The notes under the pieces: generated by a model | Told to the model about the DNA's origin: nothing | Seen by the model: the letters and a program-made list of their open reading frames with translations, nothing else | The model's database searches: none | In this document: one piece after another, positions 1-6,609 of the stretch | Position numbering within the stretch: position 1 is the stretch's first letter | Layout of the letters: every line of letters starts with the position of its first letter | Source of the DNA: an uncultured bacterium | GTDB taxonomy: Bacteria > Gemmatimonadota > Gemmatimonadetes > Longimicrobiales > RSA9 | Assembly: GCA_937995995.1 (NCBI GenBank) | Contig: CALKIP010000280.1 | Location: forward strand, 1-10,100 | Length of the DNA: 10,100 nt | Direction of reading: 5' to 3' | Translations under genes and position numbers: made by a program

Positions 1-306
1 CGGAACCTGCACGCGGTCCTGGGGGTCGACGACCACCGCGTCGGCATCGCCGCTGCCCCATGCGATCCAGACCCCGCCCACACCCTGGAGCAGCGGGTCC
101 AGTGCCGAGGTCAGCCCGCCCGCAGGCCGCTTCACCTCGATCTCGCCGACGTCCTCGCCCCAACTGTGCTCGTACGGCTCGCGGTTGCTGACGACGAGGA
201 ATCTCTCTTCGGGAAATGCCTCCCGGAAGAGCGGCTCCATCTCCGCCGCACTCAGGCGCACGGCAGCCGTGCTTCGCTCCGTTTCTGGTCCGCTCGTATC
301 GCCCAT
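1..306 (-). CDS. otsA: Trehalose-6-phosphate synthase (GT20), N-terminal part, cut by window edge
   Basis: Only the first 102 codons are present; the reading frame is open through base 1, so the rest lies outside the window. After a variable N-terminus of about 35 residues comes RFLVVSNREPYEH (about residues 39-51), then KRPAGGLTSALDPLL (about 65-79) and GGVWIAWGSGDAD (about 83-95). These match the start of the GT20 fold: the SNR strand and the GGL loop that contacts the sugar nucleotide. The family joins UDP-glucose and glucose-6-phosphate to make trehalose-6-phosphate in the cytoplasm, usually for osmotic or desiccation protection. The NREPY and WGSGDAD variants resemble the longer GT20 proteins of some non-enteric bacteria, which could include relatives with another acceptor. 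The ATG at 304-306 follows the stop of the YtxH gene by 4 nt, with GAGG overlapping that stop, which suggests translational coupling. Family is confident; exact acceptor is inferred. Confidence 0.85.
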   Translation of the reverse strand, partial: MGDTSGPETERSTAAVRLSAAEMEPLFREAFPEERFLVVSNREPYEHSWGEDVGEIEVKRPAGGLTSALDPLLQGVGGVWIAWGSGDADAVVVDPQDRVQVP

Positions 307-310
307 TGCC

Positions 311-544
311 TCAGAACGGCAGTCGACGACGGCCCGAATCCATCACGGACCGAACCTCGTCCGACAGGTCGCCCCAGCGCTCTCCCAGCTCTTCGCGCGC
401 CCCGGAGACCGCGTGCGACAGCCGGCGTCGCGTTCGACGCCCACTGTGTGGGGCCATGAGCAGCGCCACGGCGGCACCGATCAGCATCCCCATCGCCGCG
501 CCGGCGACGAAGTTGAACGCACGAGAGTTCTGCTCGTATTGCAT
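311..544 (-). CDS. YtxH-domain small membrane protein
   Basis: This is a 77-residue protein. Residues 11-30 (NFVAGAAMGMLIGAAVALLM) form one glycine/alanine-rich hydrophobic helix, followed by APHSGRRTRRRL and then a charged, probably helical tail rich in Glu, Arg and Asp. The layout of a short helix, the Leu-Met-Ala-Pro-x-Ser-Gly turn and an Arg cluster is typical of YtxH-like proteins, often loosely called gas vesicle or general stress proteins. Their biochemical role is not established. The ATG at 542-544 is chosen because GGAG lies about 9 nt upstream and the hydrophobic segment then sits where the family has it. An in-frame ATG 18 codons earlier would add an unconvincing leader. It lies 4 nt before the trehalose-phosphate synthase gene, so a shared stress role is plausible but inferred. 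Confidence 0.8.
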   Translation of the reverse strand: MQYEQNSRAFNFVAGAAMGMLIGAAVALLMAPHSGRRTRRRLSHAVSGAREELGERWGDLSDEVRSVMDSGRRRLPF

Positions 545-610
545 GGATGTCGCTCCGAGAGGTGAGGGGTCAGGGACGGCGGGCGCAGCAAGACGCATGC
601 CCACGGCCTC

Positions 611-660
611 GGCGGCCGACTGTCCCGGTGCCCCTCCCCGGCCCGCTCCACTCGGCCGCC
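611..660. repeat. 9-bp inverted repeat between the peptidase and YtxH genes
   Basis: GGCGGCCGA at 611-619 is matched perfectly by TCGGCCGCC at 652-660, with 32 nt between. It lies in the 176-nt gap after the peptidase gene. There is no T tract on either strand after the second arm, so an intrinsic terminator is not supported; a weak RNA hairpin or a protein site is possible. Such GC-only arms can also arise by chance in this base composition. Confidence 0.3.
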
Positions 661-670
661 TGGACACGCT

Positions 671-711
671 CCACGATACGGATCCGCTCGCTGCACCAGA
701 CCTCGATACGG
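671..711. repeat. Pair of 11-bp direct repeats 30 bp apart
   Basis: CCACGATACGG (671-681) and CCTCGATACGG (701-711) differ at one base and are spaced by exactly 30 bp, close to three helical turns. They lie between the stop of the peptidase gene and the YtxH gene, on the promoter side of YtxH. Face-matched repeats like this can be sites for a dimeric regulator, but no known regulator motif is recognised. Confidence 0.3.
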
Positions 712-720
712 CCACGCCGA

Positions 721-1968
721 TCAACGCCTCGTGGCCATCAACGCCTCGATCTCGTCCGGATGCCTCGGCGCAGCGCCCGAGAGGAGTTCGTACCCCTGCT
801 CCGTCACCAGGACATCGTCCTCGATGCGGATTCCGATCTCCTCTTCCGGGATGTAGATCCCGGGCTCGATGGTGAAGACCATCCCCGGCGCGAGCGGCGT
901 GCCGTAGTCGCCCACGTCGTGTACATCCATCCCGAGCCAGTGCGAGAGGCCGTGGACGAAGTATCGGTCGCAGGTGACATCGCCGCACAGCGTGCCCGAG
1001 TTCTCCTGCATGTATCCACGTGCAATGCGGGTCAGCTCTCCCAGTGTCACACCTGGCCGCACCGCATCGATCGCCGCCTGCTGCGCACCCAGGACCAGCT
1101 CGTAGATCGCGCGCTGCCGCTCGGTGAAGCGCCCCGAGACCGGGAACGTTCGCGTCACATCGGCGGTGTAGTAGCCGAACTCCGCTCCCACATCCGTGAC
1201 CACCAGGTCACCGGCCTCCATCCGCCGCCGACTCTTGTCGTAGTGGAGAACCGTCGAGTTCGGGCCGGAGCCGACGATGCTCGGGAAACCGACCCGCTCC
1301 GCGCCGCGACGCCTGAAGTTGTACTCGATGATCGCCTCGAGCTCGTACTCCCACATCCCGGGCCGGACGGCCTTCATCGCTTCACGGATGGCGTCGGTCG
1401 TGATGTCGATCGCCTCGCGCAGCCGGCGCAACTCGTCCGGCCCCTTGATCAGGCGCAGCGCGTGCACGTGTGCGCGTACCGCGTCCTCGTCGAGCCGCGC
1501 CGCACCCGAGGCGAGTTCGGCGATCGCCGCCTCGGCCCCCTCCGCGGAACGGACATCCCCGATCCCCGTGATCCGCGCCGCCTCCGGTCCGGGCCCGAGC
1601 TTGGGCCCCGTCCAGCGCTCTTCCGCGGGGTCGCGTGGCGGCAGGAAGAGGACCTCCTCGTCCGGGCCGTCCGCGCGTGCGACGAGGACCAGGTACGAGC
1701 CCGCGGTCTCCAGGCCCGTCAGGTAGAAGAAGTCGTTGTCCTGCCGGAAGTCGCTGTCCTGTGGGTAGTCACCGGCGATGCTGCGCGGCTCGGCCGAGCG
1801 AAGGACGACCACGCCGGTGCCGATCCGCTCCATGAGGGCGGCGCGCCGGGCGGCGAGCTGCTCCTCCGGCACCGGTCCGGCCGGCGAACCGACCTGGGCC
1901 ACGGCTTCCGCGGCACCGCCGAGTCCGATTCCGAGTAGAATGAGCCAGTGCGTGATGCGTCTCATCAT
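721..1968 (-). CDS. pepP: Secreted Xaa-Pro aminopeptidase (aminopeptidase P, M24B family)
   Basis: This 415-residue protein starts with a signal peptide: MMRR, a hydrophobic core to about residue 20, and AVAQ as a likely cleavage region near 25, so it probably acts in the periplasm or outside. Residues about 35-175 match the N-terminal domain, including DFRQDNDFFYLTG (72-84). The catalytic pita-bread domain keeps all five dinuclear metal ligands: D259 and D270 (TDVGAEFGYYTAD), H343 in HGLSHWLGMDVHD, E368 in TIEPG and E383 in RIEDD. The family removes an N-terminal residue preceding proline. C328 and C333 sit in a small insertion (TLCGDVTCD) just before the histidine motif and could form a disulfide in an oxidising compartment. 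The start is fixed by AGGAGG 8 nt before the first ATG; a second ATG follows directly. The gene is divergent from the response-regulator unit. Prolidase-type specificity cannot be excluded. Confidence 0.93.
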   Translation of the reverse strand: MMRRITHWLILLGIGLGGAAEAVAQVGSPAGPVPEEQLAARRAALMERIGTGVVVLRSAEPRSIAGDYPQDSDFRQDNDFFYLTGLETAGSYLVLVARADGPDEEVLFLPPRDPAEERWTGPKLGPGPEAARITGIGDVRSAEGAEAAIAELASGAARLDEDAVRAHVHALRLIKGPDELRRLREAIDITTDAIREAMKAVRPGMWEYELEAIIEYNFRRRGAERVGFPSIVGSGPNSTVLHYDKSRRRMEAGDLVVTDVGAEFGYYTADVTRTFPVSGRFTERQRAIYELVLGAQQAAIDAVRPGVTLGELTRIARGYMQENSGTLCGDVTCDRYFVHGLSHWLGMDVHDVGDYGTPLAPGMVFTIEPGIYIPEEEIGIRIEDDVLVTEQGYELLSGAAPRHPDEIEALMATRR

Positions 1969-1976
1969 CCGATTTG

Positions 1977-1982
1977 CCTCCT
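1977..1982 (-). promoter_or_regulatory. Ribosome binding site of the secreted aminopeptidase
   Basis: Read on the minus strand this is a perfect AGGAGG with an 8-nt spacer to the first ATG of the peptidase gene. It settles the start within a much longer open frame that extends upstream to about 2607. Confidence 0.8.
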
Positions 1983-2100
1983 GGGGTCGGGGCGGCGCCT
2001 CCGGGTTGCGGCACGGGCCCACCCGCGCATAACTTACCGAAATCGGCTGCCACAATCGACCCCCACCCCGGACCCACGCTCTCTCCGGCCGGGCGTGGCC

Positions 2101-2116
2101 TGGCACCCGTCGTGCA
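2101..2116 (+). promoter_or_regulatory. Candidate sigma-54 (-24/-12) promoter of the response-regulator/diguanylate cyclase unit
   Basis: The sequence is TGGCAC (2101-2106), six bases, then TGCA (2113-2116). GG at 2102-2103 and GC at 2114-2115 have the exact 12-nt offset required by sigma-54. Against the known consensus TGGCAC-N5-TTGCA it has the full -24 box and lacks only the first T of the -12 box. It lies 60 nt before the start codon of the first gene of the plus-strand unit and predicts transcription from about 2127. A sigma-54 activator gene lies in the same window (8345-9814), which supports the reading. It remains a pattern match without experimental evidence. Confidence 0.55.
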
Positions 2117-2118
2117 TT

Positions 2119-2136
2119 CGCTCCCGGACGGGAGCG
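2119..2136. promoter_or_regulatory. 18-bp palindrome centred on the predicted transcription start
   Basis: CGCTCCCG (2119-2126), GA, then CGGGAGCG (2129-2136) form perfect 8-bp arms around 2 bp. The centre coincides with the +1 expected from the adjacent -24/-12 element. As DNA it could be an operator for a dimeric regulator. As RNA it would form only in a transcript starting farther upstream, and its 2-nt loop makes a simple hairpin strained. Confidence 0.45.
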
Positions 2137-2143
2137 CATCGAA

Positions 2144-2153
2144 CCGGTACCGG
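2144..2153. repeat. 10-bp perfect palindrome in the leader
   Basis: CCGGTACCGG is a perfect palindrome 7 nt after the larger dyad and about 22 nt before the response-regulator start. It may be part of the same control region or occur by chance. Confidence 0.25.
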
Positions 2154-2175
2154 CGCCCGCCGCAGTGAGGTGTTG

Positions 2176-2565
2176 ATGGATCAGCGAACCGTCCTGCTCG
2201 TTGAAGACAACGAGGACAATCGGATCGTCTATCAAACGATTCTCGAGTACCAGGGATATCGCGTCCACGAAGCCACGAACGGCGAGGAAGGACTCCGTCT
2301 GGCGCGGCAGACGCGGCCGGATGCGATCCTGATGGACATCTCCATCCCGATCATCGACGGCTGGACGGCGACCGAGATGCTGAAGCAGGACCCCGAGACG
2401 GCGGACATCCCCGTCATCGCGCTGACGGCGCACGCACTCGCGGAGGACCGGGAGAAGGCCCGCGAGGTCGGCTGCGCCGGATACCTGGCCAAGCCGTGTG
2501 AGCCGCGTAAGGTCGTCGCCGAGATCGAACGCGTGATCGGGAAGAGCACGACGCCGGCGAAGTAG
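2176..2565 (+). CDS. DivK-like single-domain response regulator
   Basis: This protein of 129 residues consists only of a receiver domain with no output domain. It has the acidic pair E10/D11 in VLLVEDNEDNR, the phospho-acceptor D54 in ILMDISIP, T84 in ALTAHA and K106 in LAKP, so phosphorylation should be possible. The VEDNEDNR and LMDISIPIIDGWTA stretches resemble DivK/CheY-like regulators that act by binding partner proteins. ATG at 2176 is preceded by in-frame GTG and TTG codons; GAGG at 2167-2170 fits the ATG with a 5-nt spacer. The gene ends 3 nt before a receiver-GGDEF gene, the same arrangement as divK-pleD in Caulobacter, so the two products may share a phosphate source or act in series. 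No histidine kinase is seen nearby. The family is certain; the DivK-like role is inferred from order and similarity. Confidence 0.92.
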   Translation: MDQRTVLLVEDNEDNRIVYQTILEYQGYRVHEATNGEEGLRLARQTRPDAILMDISIPIIDGWTATEMLKQDPETADIPVIALTAHALAEDREKAREVGCAGYLAKPCEPRKVVAEIERVIGKSTTPAK

Positions 2566-2568
2566 TCG

Positions 2569-3528
2569 ATGGTGCCGGCGCTGCAGCAGGTGGCCGATGC
2601 CTCGCACGGGCGAATCCTGGTCGTGGACGACAGCCGGGACAACCTCGAGATCCTCTCGACGCGCCTCCGCTTTCGCGGCTACCTCGTGGACACGGCGACC
2701 TCGGGCGAGGAGGCCCTGGCCCGTGTCGCCGAATCACCGCCCGATCTCATCCTCCTCGACGTCATGATGCCCGGCCTCGATGGCTACGAGGTGGCCCGTC
2801 GGATCCGCGCCGATCCCAAGCTGCCGTTCATCCCCATCATCCTGGTCACCGCGCGCGACTCGACGCAGGACAAGGTGGAGGGGCTCGACGCCGGCGCGAA
2901 CGACTATCTGACGAAGCCGATCAACTTTCCCGAACTCGAGGCGCGCGTTCGCTCGATGCTGCGCATCAAGGATCTTCAGACGCAGCTCGAGGAGAAGAAC
3001 GAGGAACTGGCCCGGCTCAGCATCAGCGATGGCTTGACCGGGCTCTTCAACCACCGCCATATCCAGGAGGTGGTGCGCGAGGAGTTCGAGCGTGCCAAGC
3101 GTACGCGCGAGCCGCTCGGCGTCGTCATGTTCGACCTCGACCACTTCAAGCGGGTCAACGACACGCACGGCCATCAGGTCGGCGATCGGGTGCTCCAGGA
3201 GCTGGCGCGCATCCTTCGCCGCACCGCCCGTGAGATCGACAAGCTGGGGCGCTACGGCGGCGAGGAGTTCATCGCCGTCCTGCCGGACACCGGGATCGAC
3301 GATGCGGCGACCTTCGCGGAACGTGTCCGTGAAAGGGTCGAGCAGCACCCGTTCCCGGTCAACGGTGGCGAGCCGCTGCGCCTCACGGTCTCCGCAGGGG
3401 CGGCGACCTACCCGCACCCGGCGGTGTACAATCCACGGACGCTGATTCACCGGGCGGACCAGGCGCTCTATCGTGCCAAGGCCGAGGGCCGCAACCGCGT
3501 CGTCCGGTTCGACCAAGAGATTTCGTAA
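2569..3528 (+). CDS. PleD-like response regulator diguanylate cyclase (receiver-GGDEF)
   Basis: This 319-residue cytoplasmic protein makes cyclic di-GMP from two GTP. Residues about 15-130 form a receiver with D20/D21, phospho-acceptor D64 (LLDVMMPG), T94 and K116. A short helical linker rich in Glu and Gln (about 132-150) leads to the GGDEF domain at about 151-315. The active-site signature is GGEEF (230-234), the metal-binding aspartate is D189 in FDLDHFKRVND, and the inhibitory I-site RxxD is intact as REID (221-224), five residues before the signature. It should therefore be an active, product-inhibited, phosphorylation-controlled cyclase. Caulobacter PleD has two receivers; here one is fused and the other is the separate upstream protein. 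The ATG is 3 nt after the upstream stop with only a weak SD, which indicates translational coupling. Confidence 0.95.
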   Translation: MVPALQQVADASHGRILVVDDSRDNLEILSTRLRFRGYLVDTATSGEEALARVAESPPDLILLDVMMPGLDGYEVARRIRADPKLPFIPIILVTARDSTQDKVEGLDAGANDYLTKPINFPELEARVRSMLRIKDLQTQLEEKNEELARLSISDGLTGLFNHRHIQEVVREEFERAKRTREPLGVVMFDLDHFKRVNDTHGHQVGDRVLQELARILRRTAREIDKLGRYGGEEFIAVLPDTGIDDAATFAERVRERVEQHPFPVNGGEPLRLTVSAGAATYPHPAVYNPRTLIHRADQALYRAKAEGRNRVVRFDQEIS

Positions 3529-3559
3529 CCCGTTCGCGACATACCGGGATCGATCATTG

Positions 3560-5635
3560 ATGAGGATGGAGGGAGTGAACGCTGCGGACCTGGCCGAGGC
3601 GGCTCGACGGGCTGCCGAGCTTCGGCACGTCCTGAACGAGGCGAGCTACGAGTACTACGTCCTGGACCGCCCGACGCTCTCGGACGCAGAATACGACCGC
3701 CTCTTTCGAGAACTCAGGCAGATCGAGACGGCACACCCCGAGCTGGTCACACCCGACTCGCCCACGCAACGTGTGGGCGCGGAACCGGCTTCCCAGCTCG
3801 AGAAGGTGCGGCACCTCGCGCCGATGCTCTCACTGGACAACGCCTTCGATTTCGAGGAGCTGGCCGCGTGGGAGGACCGCAACGCGCGGATCCTGAGCGA
3901 GGTCCGCGAGGCCGGCTATGTGGCCGAGCTGAAGATCGACGGCGCGGCGGTCGCCCTCCTCTACGAGGACGGTGTCTTCGTCCGCGGCGCGACGCGTGGC
4001 AACGGCATCATCGGCGAGGACGTGACGCGCAACCTGCGCACGATCCGCGACGTCCCGCTCCGACTGCGCGGCGATGGTCCGTTCCCGCGGCGGCTCGAGA
4101 TCCGCGGCGAGATCTACATGACCTTCTCCGGCTTCACCGAGTTGAACGAGCGGCGCGCCGCCGCGGGTGAGCCGACCTTCGCCAACCCGCGCAACTCGGC
4201 GGCCGGCTCGCTGCGCCAGCTCGACCCCAGGGTCACGGCGGAGCGGCCGCTGCGCTTCTTCGCCTACCAGGTCCAGCTCGACCCGGACGCACGCGAACGG
4301 CTGCCTGTCGAGACGCAGGAAGACATCCTGCGCCTTCTGGAGTCGTGGGGCCTGCCGGTCAATCCGCGCCGGCGGTTCTGCCGGGACCTGGCCGAGGTGA
4401 CCGCCTTCGCCGAGGAGGTCGACCGCATCCGCGGAGAGCTGGACTACGCCATCGACGGGATGGTCGTGAAGGTGGCTCCGCTTCGCTTCTGGCCGGAGCT
4501 CGGCATCGTCGGCGGGCGTGAGCCGCGCTGGGCGGTCGCCTACAAGTTCGCACCCGACCTGGCCACGACGCGCCTCGAATCGATCGAGATCAACGTCGGC
4601 CGCACGGGCTCGCTCAATCCGTACGCGGTGCTCGAGCCGGTCGAGATCGCCGGCGCGACGGTGCGGCTCGCCACGCTGCACAACTTCGAGGACATCGCGC
4701 GCAAGGACCTCAGGATCGGCGACAAGGTACTGGTCAAGCGCGCGGGCGAGGTGATCCCTCAGGTCGTCGCTCCGATCACCGAAGAGCGGACGGGCCGGGA
4801 GACGCCCTTCATCCCGCCCGAGCGGTGCCCCTCGTGTGACACGCCGGTCGAGCGTCCTGCCGACGAAGTCATGCTCTACTGCCCGAACGGCTCGTGCCCG
4901 GCCAGGATCTACTGGGGGCTGGTCCACTTCGCGTCCCGTGCCGCGATGGACATCCGCGGGCTGGGCGAGCAGACCGTACAGCTCCTCCTCGACGAGGGGC
5001 TCGTGCGCGACGTCGCCGACCTCTACGCGCTCCGCGCCGAGGACTTGCGCAAACTGGAGGGCTTTGCCGACGTTTCCGCGCGCAACCTGGTCGATGCGAT
5101 CGCGGCGTCACGCGAGCTGCCGCTGCACCGGCTGCTCTTCGCCCTCGGCGTTCGCCACGTGGGCGCGGTCGCCGCGCAGGAGCTCGCACGTCACTTCGGC
5201 TCGATGGACGCACTCCTCGAGGCCGGAGCCGAGGACTTCGCCGCGGTGCACGGGATCGGGCAGACCACGGCGACCGCGCTGGCGGCGTACCTGGCCGAGC
5301 CGAAGAACCGGGGGCTGATCGAGCGGCTGCGCGCTGCAGGCGTCAACCTGATCGAGCCCGTCGAGCGGGAGACGCACCGCCCCTTCGAGGGGCTGACCTT
5401 CGTCGTCACGGGCACATTGCCGACACTGAGTCGTAAGGAAGCCACGGAGTACATCGAACGGCGCGGCGGCCGGGTGACCGGAAGCGTCTCCCGCTCGACG
5501 GACTACGTGGTGGTCGGGGAGAACCCCGGTTCGAAGCTGGACCGCGCCCGCGAGCTCGGCGTGCCGGTCCTCGGCGAGGCCGAACTCGAGGCCCTGGCCT
5601 CCGCCCGTGAATCCGAGCCACCCCAGAGGAGCTGA
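3560..5635 (+). CDS. ligA: NAD-dependent DNA ligase LigA
   Basis: This protein (691 residues from this start, close to the usual 670-690) seals nicks in DNA during replication and repair using NAD+. Domains run in family order: Ia domain with YEYYVLDRPTLSDAEYD (30-46), adenylation domain with catalytic K125 in AELKIDGAA, OB fold with GRTGSLNPYA (347-356), a Cys4 zinc finger C423/C426/C441/C446, helix-hairpin-helix repeats (about 465-590) and a C-terminal BRCT domain (about 605-685, with FVVTGTLPTLSR). All key residues are present, so it should be active. The start is not certain: ATG at 3560 has a GGGA about 10 nt upstream, ATG at 3566 and GTG at 3575 are alternatives, and an open frame extends back over the diguanylate cyclase end. 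It follows that gene by 31 nt and precedes the V4R gene by 5 nt. Confidence 0.97.
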   Translation: MRMEGVNAADLAEAARRAAELRHVLNEASYEYYVLDRPTLSDAEYDRLFRELRQIETAHPELVTPDSPTQRVGAEPASQLEKVRHLAPMLSLDNAFDFEELAAWEDRNARILSEVREAGYVAELKIDGAAVALLYEDGVFVRGATRGNGIIGEDVTRNLRTIRDVPLRLRGDGPFPRRLEIRGEIYMTFSGFTELNERRAAAGEPTFANPRNSAAGSLRQLDPRVTAERPLRFFAYQVQLDPDARERLPVETQEDILRLLESWGLPVNPRRRFCRDLAEVTAFAEEVDRIRGELDYAIDGMVVKVAPLRFWPELGIVGGREPRWAVAYKFAPDLATTRLESIEINVGRTGSLNPYAVLEPVEIAGATVRLATLHNFEDIARKDLRIGDKVLVKRAGEVIPQVVAPITEERTGRETPFIPPERCPSCDTPVERPADEVMLYCPNGSCPARIYWGLVHFASRAAMDIRGLGEQTVQLLLDEGLVRDVADLYALRAEDLRKLEGFADVSARNLVDAIAASRELPLHRLLFALGVRHVGAVAAQELARHFGSMDALLEAGAEDFAAVHGIGQTTATALAAYLAEPKNRGLIERLRAAGVNLIEPVERETHRPFEGLTFVVTGTLPTLSRKEATEYIERRGGRVTGSVSRSTDYVVVGENPGSKLDRARELGVPVLGEAELEALASARESEPPQRS

Positions 5636-5640
5636 ACGCC

Positions 5641-6180
5641 ATGTCCGAACCAACGTCCCGTTCACCGGAAATCACGCTGCCGGTCGCATCCCTGCGCGCC
5701 ATGCGCCGGGCCCTGGAGGCGGAGCTGGGGGCCGATGCCGCGGCGCGCGCGCTCCAGCACGCCGGGCACGCGGCAGGGGATGCGTTTCATGCGCTGCTGA
5801 GCGACGATGGCGATCCGTCCCGTCTCGGCGAGTCCGAGTTCTGGCGCCGCCTGAACGACATCTTCGCCGAGCGCGGTTGGGGCCGGCTCCACTTCGAGCC
5901 GGAGCACCCGGGGATCGGCTCTCTGGAGAGCGCCGACTGGTCCGAGGCCGACCCCGGTGCTGGCGCCCTTCGTCCGAGCTGTCACTTCACCGCCGGACTC
6001 CTCGCCAACGTGCTCGGTCGCACCGCCGGGCAGGACGTGGGCGTCTTCGAGGTCGAATGCCGCTCCCGCGGCGACCTGCGCTGTCATTTCTACTTCGGCG
6101 GCGCCGAGGCGCTGCAGCGCGTCTACACCGCGCTCCGGGATGGGCGCGACGTGGAAGCGGCGCTCGCCGAACTGAGCTGA
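5641..6180 (+). CDS. Stand-alone V4R (4-vinyl reductase-like) domain protein
   Basis: This 179-residue soluble protein has an N-terminal helical part (about 15-55) and a V4R domain at about 75-155, ending CHFTAGLLANVLGRTAG (114-130) and VFEVECRSRGDLRCHF (135-150). The V4R fold binds small hydrophobic or heme-like ligands in related proteins: bacteriochlorophyll-pathway proteins, the sensory N-terminus of XylR/DmpR regulators, and subunits near transport-complex proteins. The conserved cysteines C114, C140 and C148 are typical. Here no output domain is fused, and no photosynthesis gene is visible, so the bchJ-type annotation given automatically to such proteins should not be taken as function. 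GGAG at 5628-5631 gives a good start. It lies 5 nt after ligA, and its stop abuts the ruvX ATG. Ligand and role are unknown. Confidence 0.82.
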   Translation: MSEPTSRSPEITLPVASLRAMRRALEAELGADAAARALQHAGHAAGDAFHALLSDDGDPSRLGESEFWRRLNDIFAERGWGRLHFEPEHPGIGSLESADWSEADPGAGALRPSCHFTAGLLANVLGRTAGQDVGVFEVECRSRGDLRCHFYFGGAEALQRVYTALRDGRDVEAALAELS

Positions 6181-6609
6181 ATGTCGCGTATTCTCGGCGT
6201 CGACTACGGCGAGCGACGTATCGGACTCGCCGTCAGCGATCCCACGGCCACCATCGCGACACCGCTCCCTACTCTGGTCCGTCGCCGGGGCAAGCGGCCG
6301 CCGGTGGCGAAGGTCGCGGAGATCGCACGCGAGCACGAGGTCGAGCGCATCGTCTTCGGACTCCCGCTCACCTCCGAGGGCGATGAGGACGAGTGGACCC
6401 GCGAGGTCCGAGCTTTCGGCGACAAGGTCGCCGAGAGAACCGATCTACCGGTCGATTTCATAGACGAACGATTCACCTCCGCACGTGCGGAGCGTGCCGT
6501 TCGATCCCTTGGACTCAAACGACGAGAGCGCGAGGAGAAGGGCCGCGTCGATGCGGCGGCGGCGGTCCTGATCCTGCAAGCCTATCTCGATCAGAAGCTG
6601 CATGATTGA
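6181..6609 (+). CDS. ruvX: RuvX/YqgF pre-16S rRNA nuclease (Holliday junction resolvase-like)
   Basis: The protein is 142 residues, the normal family length. It has the RNase H-like fold signatures: GVDYGERRIGLAVSD (6-20) with catalytic D8, GLPLTSEG (60-67), DERFTS (95-100) with E96, and VDAAAA (123-128) with D124. The family is essential in many bacteria and processes the 5' end of 16S rRNA; a role in Holliday-junction resolution has also been proposed. The ATG starts immediately after the TGA of the V4R gene with no SD of its own that I can see, so translation is probably by re-initiation. The mltG start overlaps its end by 8 nt, so the three genes are tightly coupled. Confidence 0.95.
   Translation: MSRILGVDYGERRIGLAVSDPTATIATPLPTLVRRRGKRPPVAKVAEIAREHEVERIVFGLPLTSEGDEDEWTREVRAFGDKVAERTDLPVDFIDERFTSARAERAVRSLGLKRREREEKGRVDAAAAVLILQAYLDQKLHD

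Larger units (their letters stand above)
1969..2175. other. Divergent intergenic region between the peptidase and the response-regulator unit
   Basis: These 207 nt must hold the control elements for both directions. On the minus side there is a strong SD (1977-1982) and a locally AT-richer patch around 2029-2046 where a peptidase promoter could lie, although I find no clear -35/-10 pair. On the plus side there is a -24/-12-type element (2101-2116), an 18-bp palindrome (2119-2136), a 10-bp palindrome (2144-2153) and a GAGG before the regulator start. I see no convincing ORF in it. Confidence 0.7.

Noticed and set aside
566..572. Single TGACCCC on the minus strand, like the unit of the array at 10033
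   Set aside because: One 7-bp copy in GC-rich sequence is expected by chance and there is no tandem partner.
547..1938. Long plus-strand open frame of 463 codons opposite the aminopeptidase
   Set aside because: It is antisense to a gene with all catalytic residues, has no recognisable domain, and is the usual long open antisense frame of GC-rich coding sequence.
2069..2090. C-rich segment upstream of the peptidase gene that could form a quadruplex on the minus strand
   Set aside because: Only three adjacent runs with short loops are present; a fourth run within range is missing.
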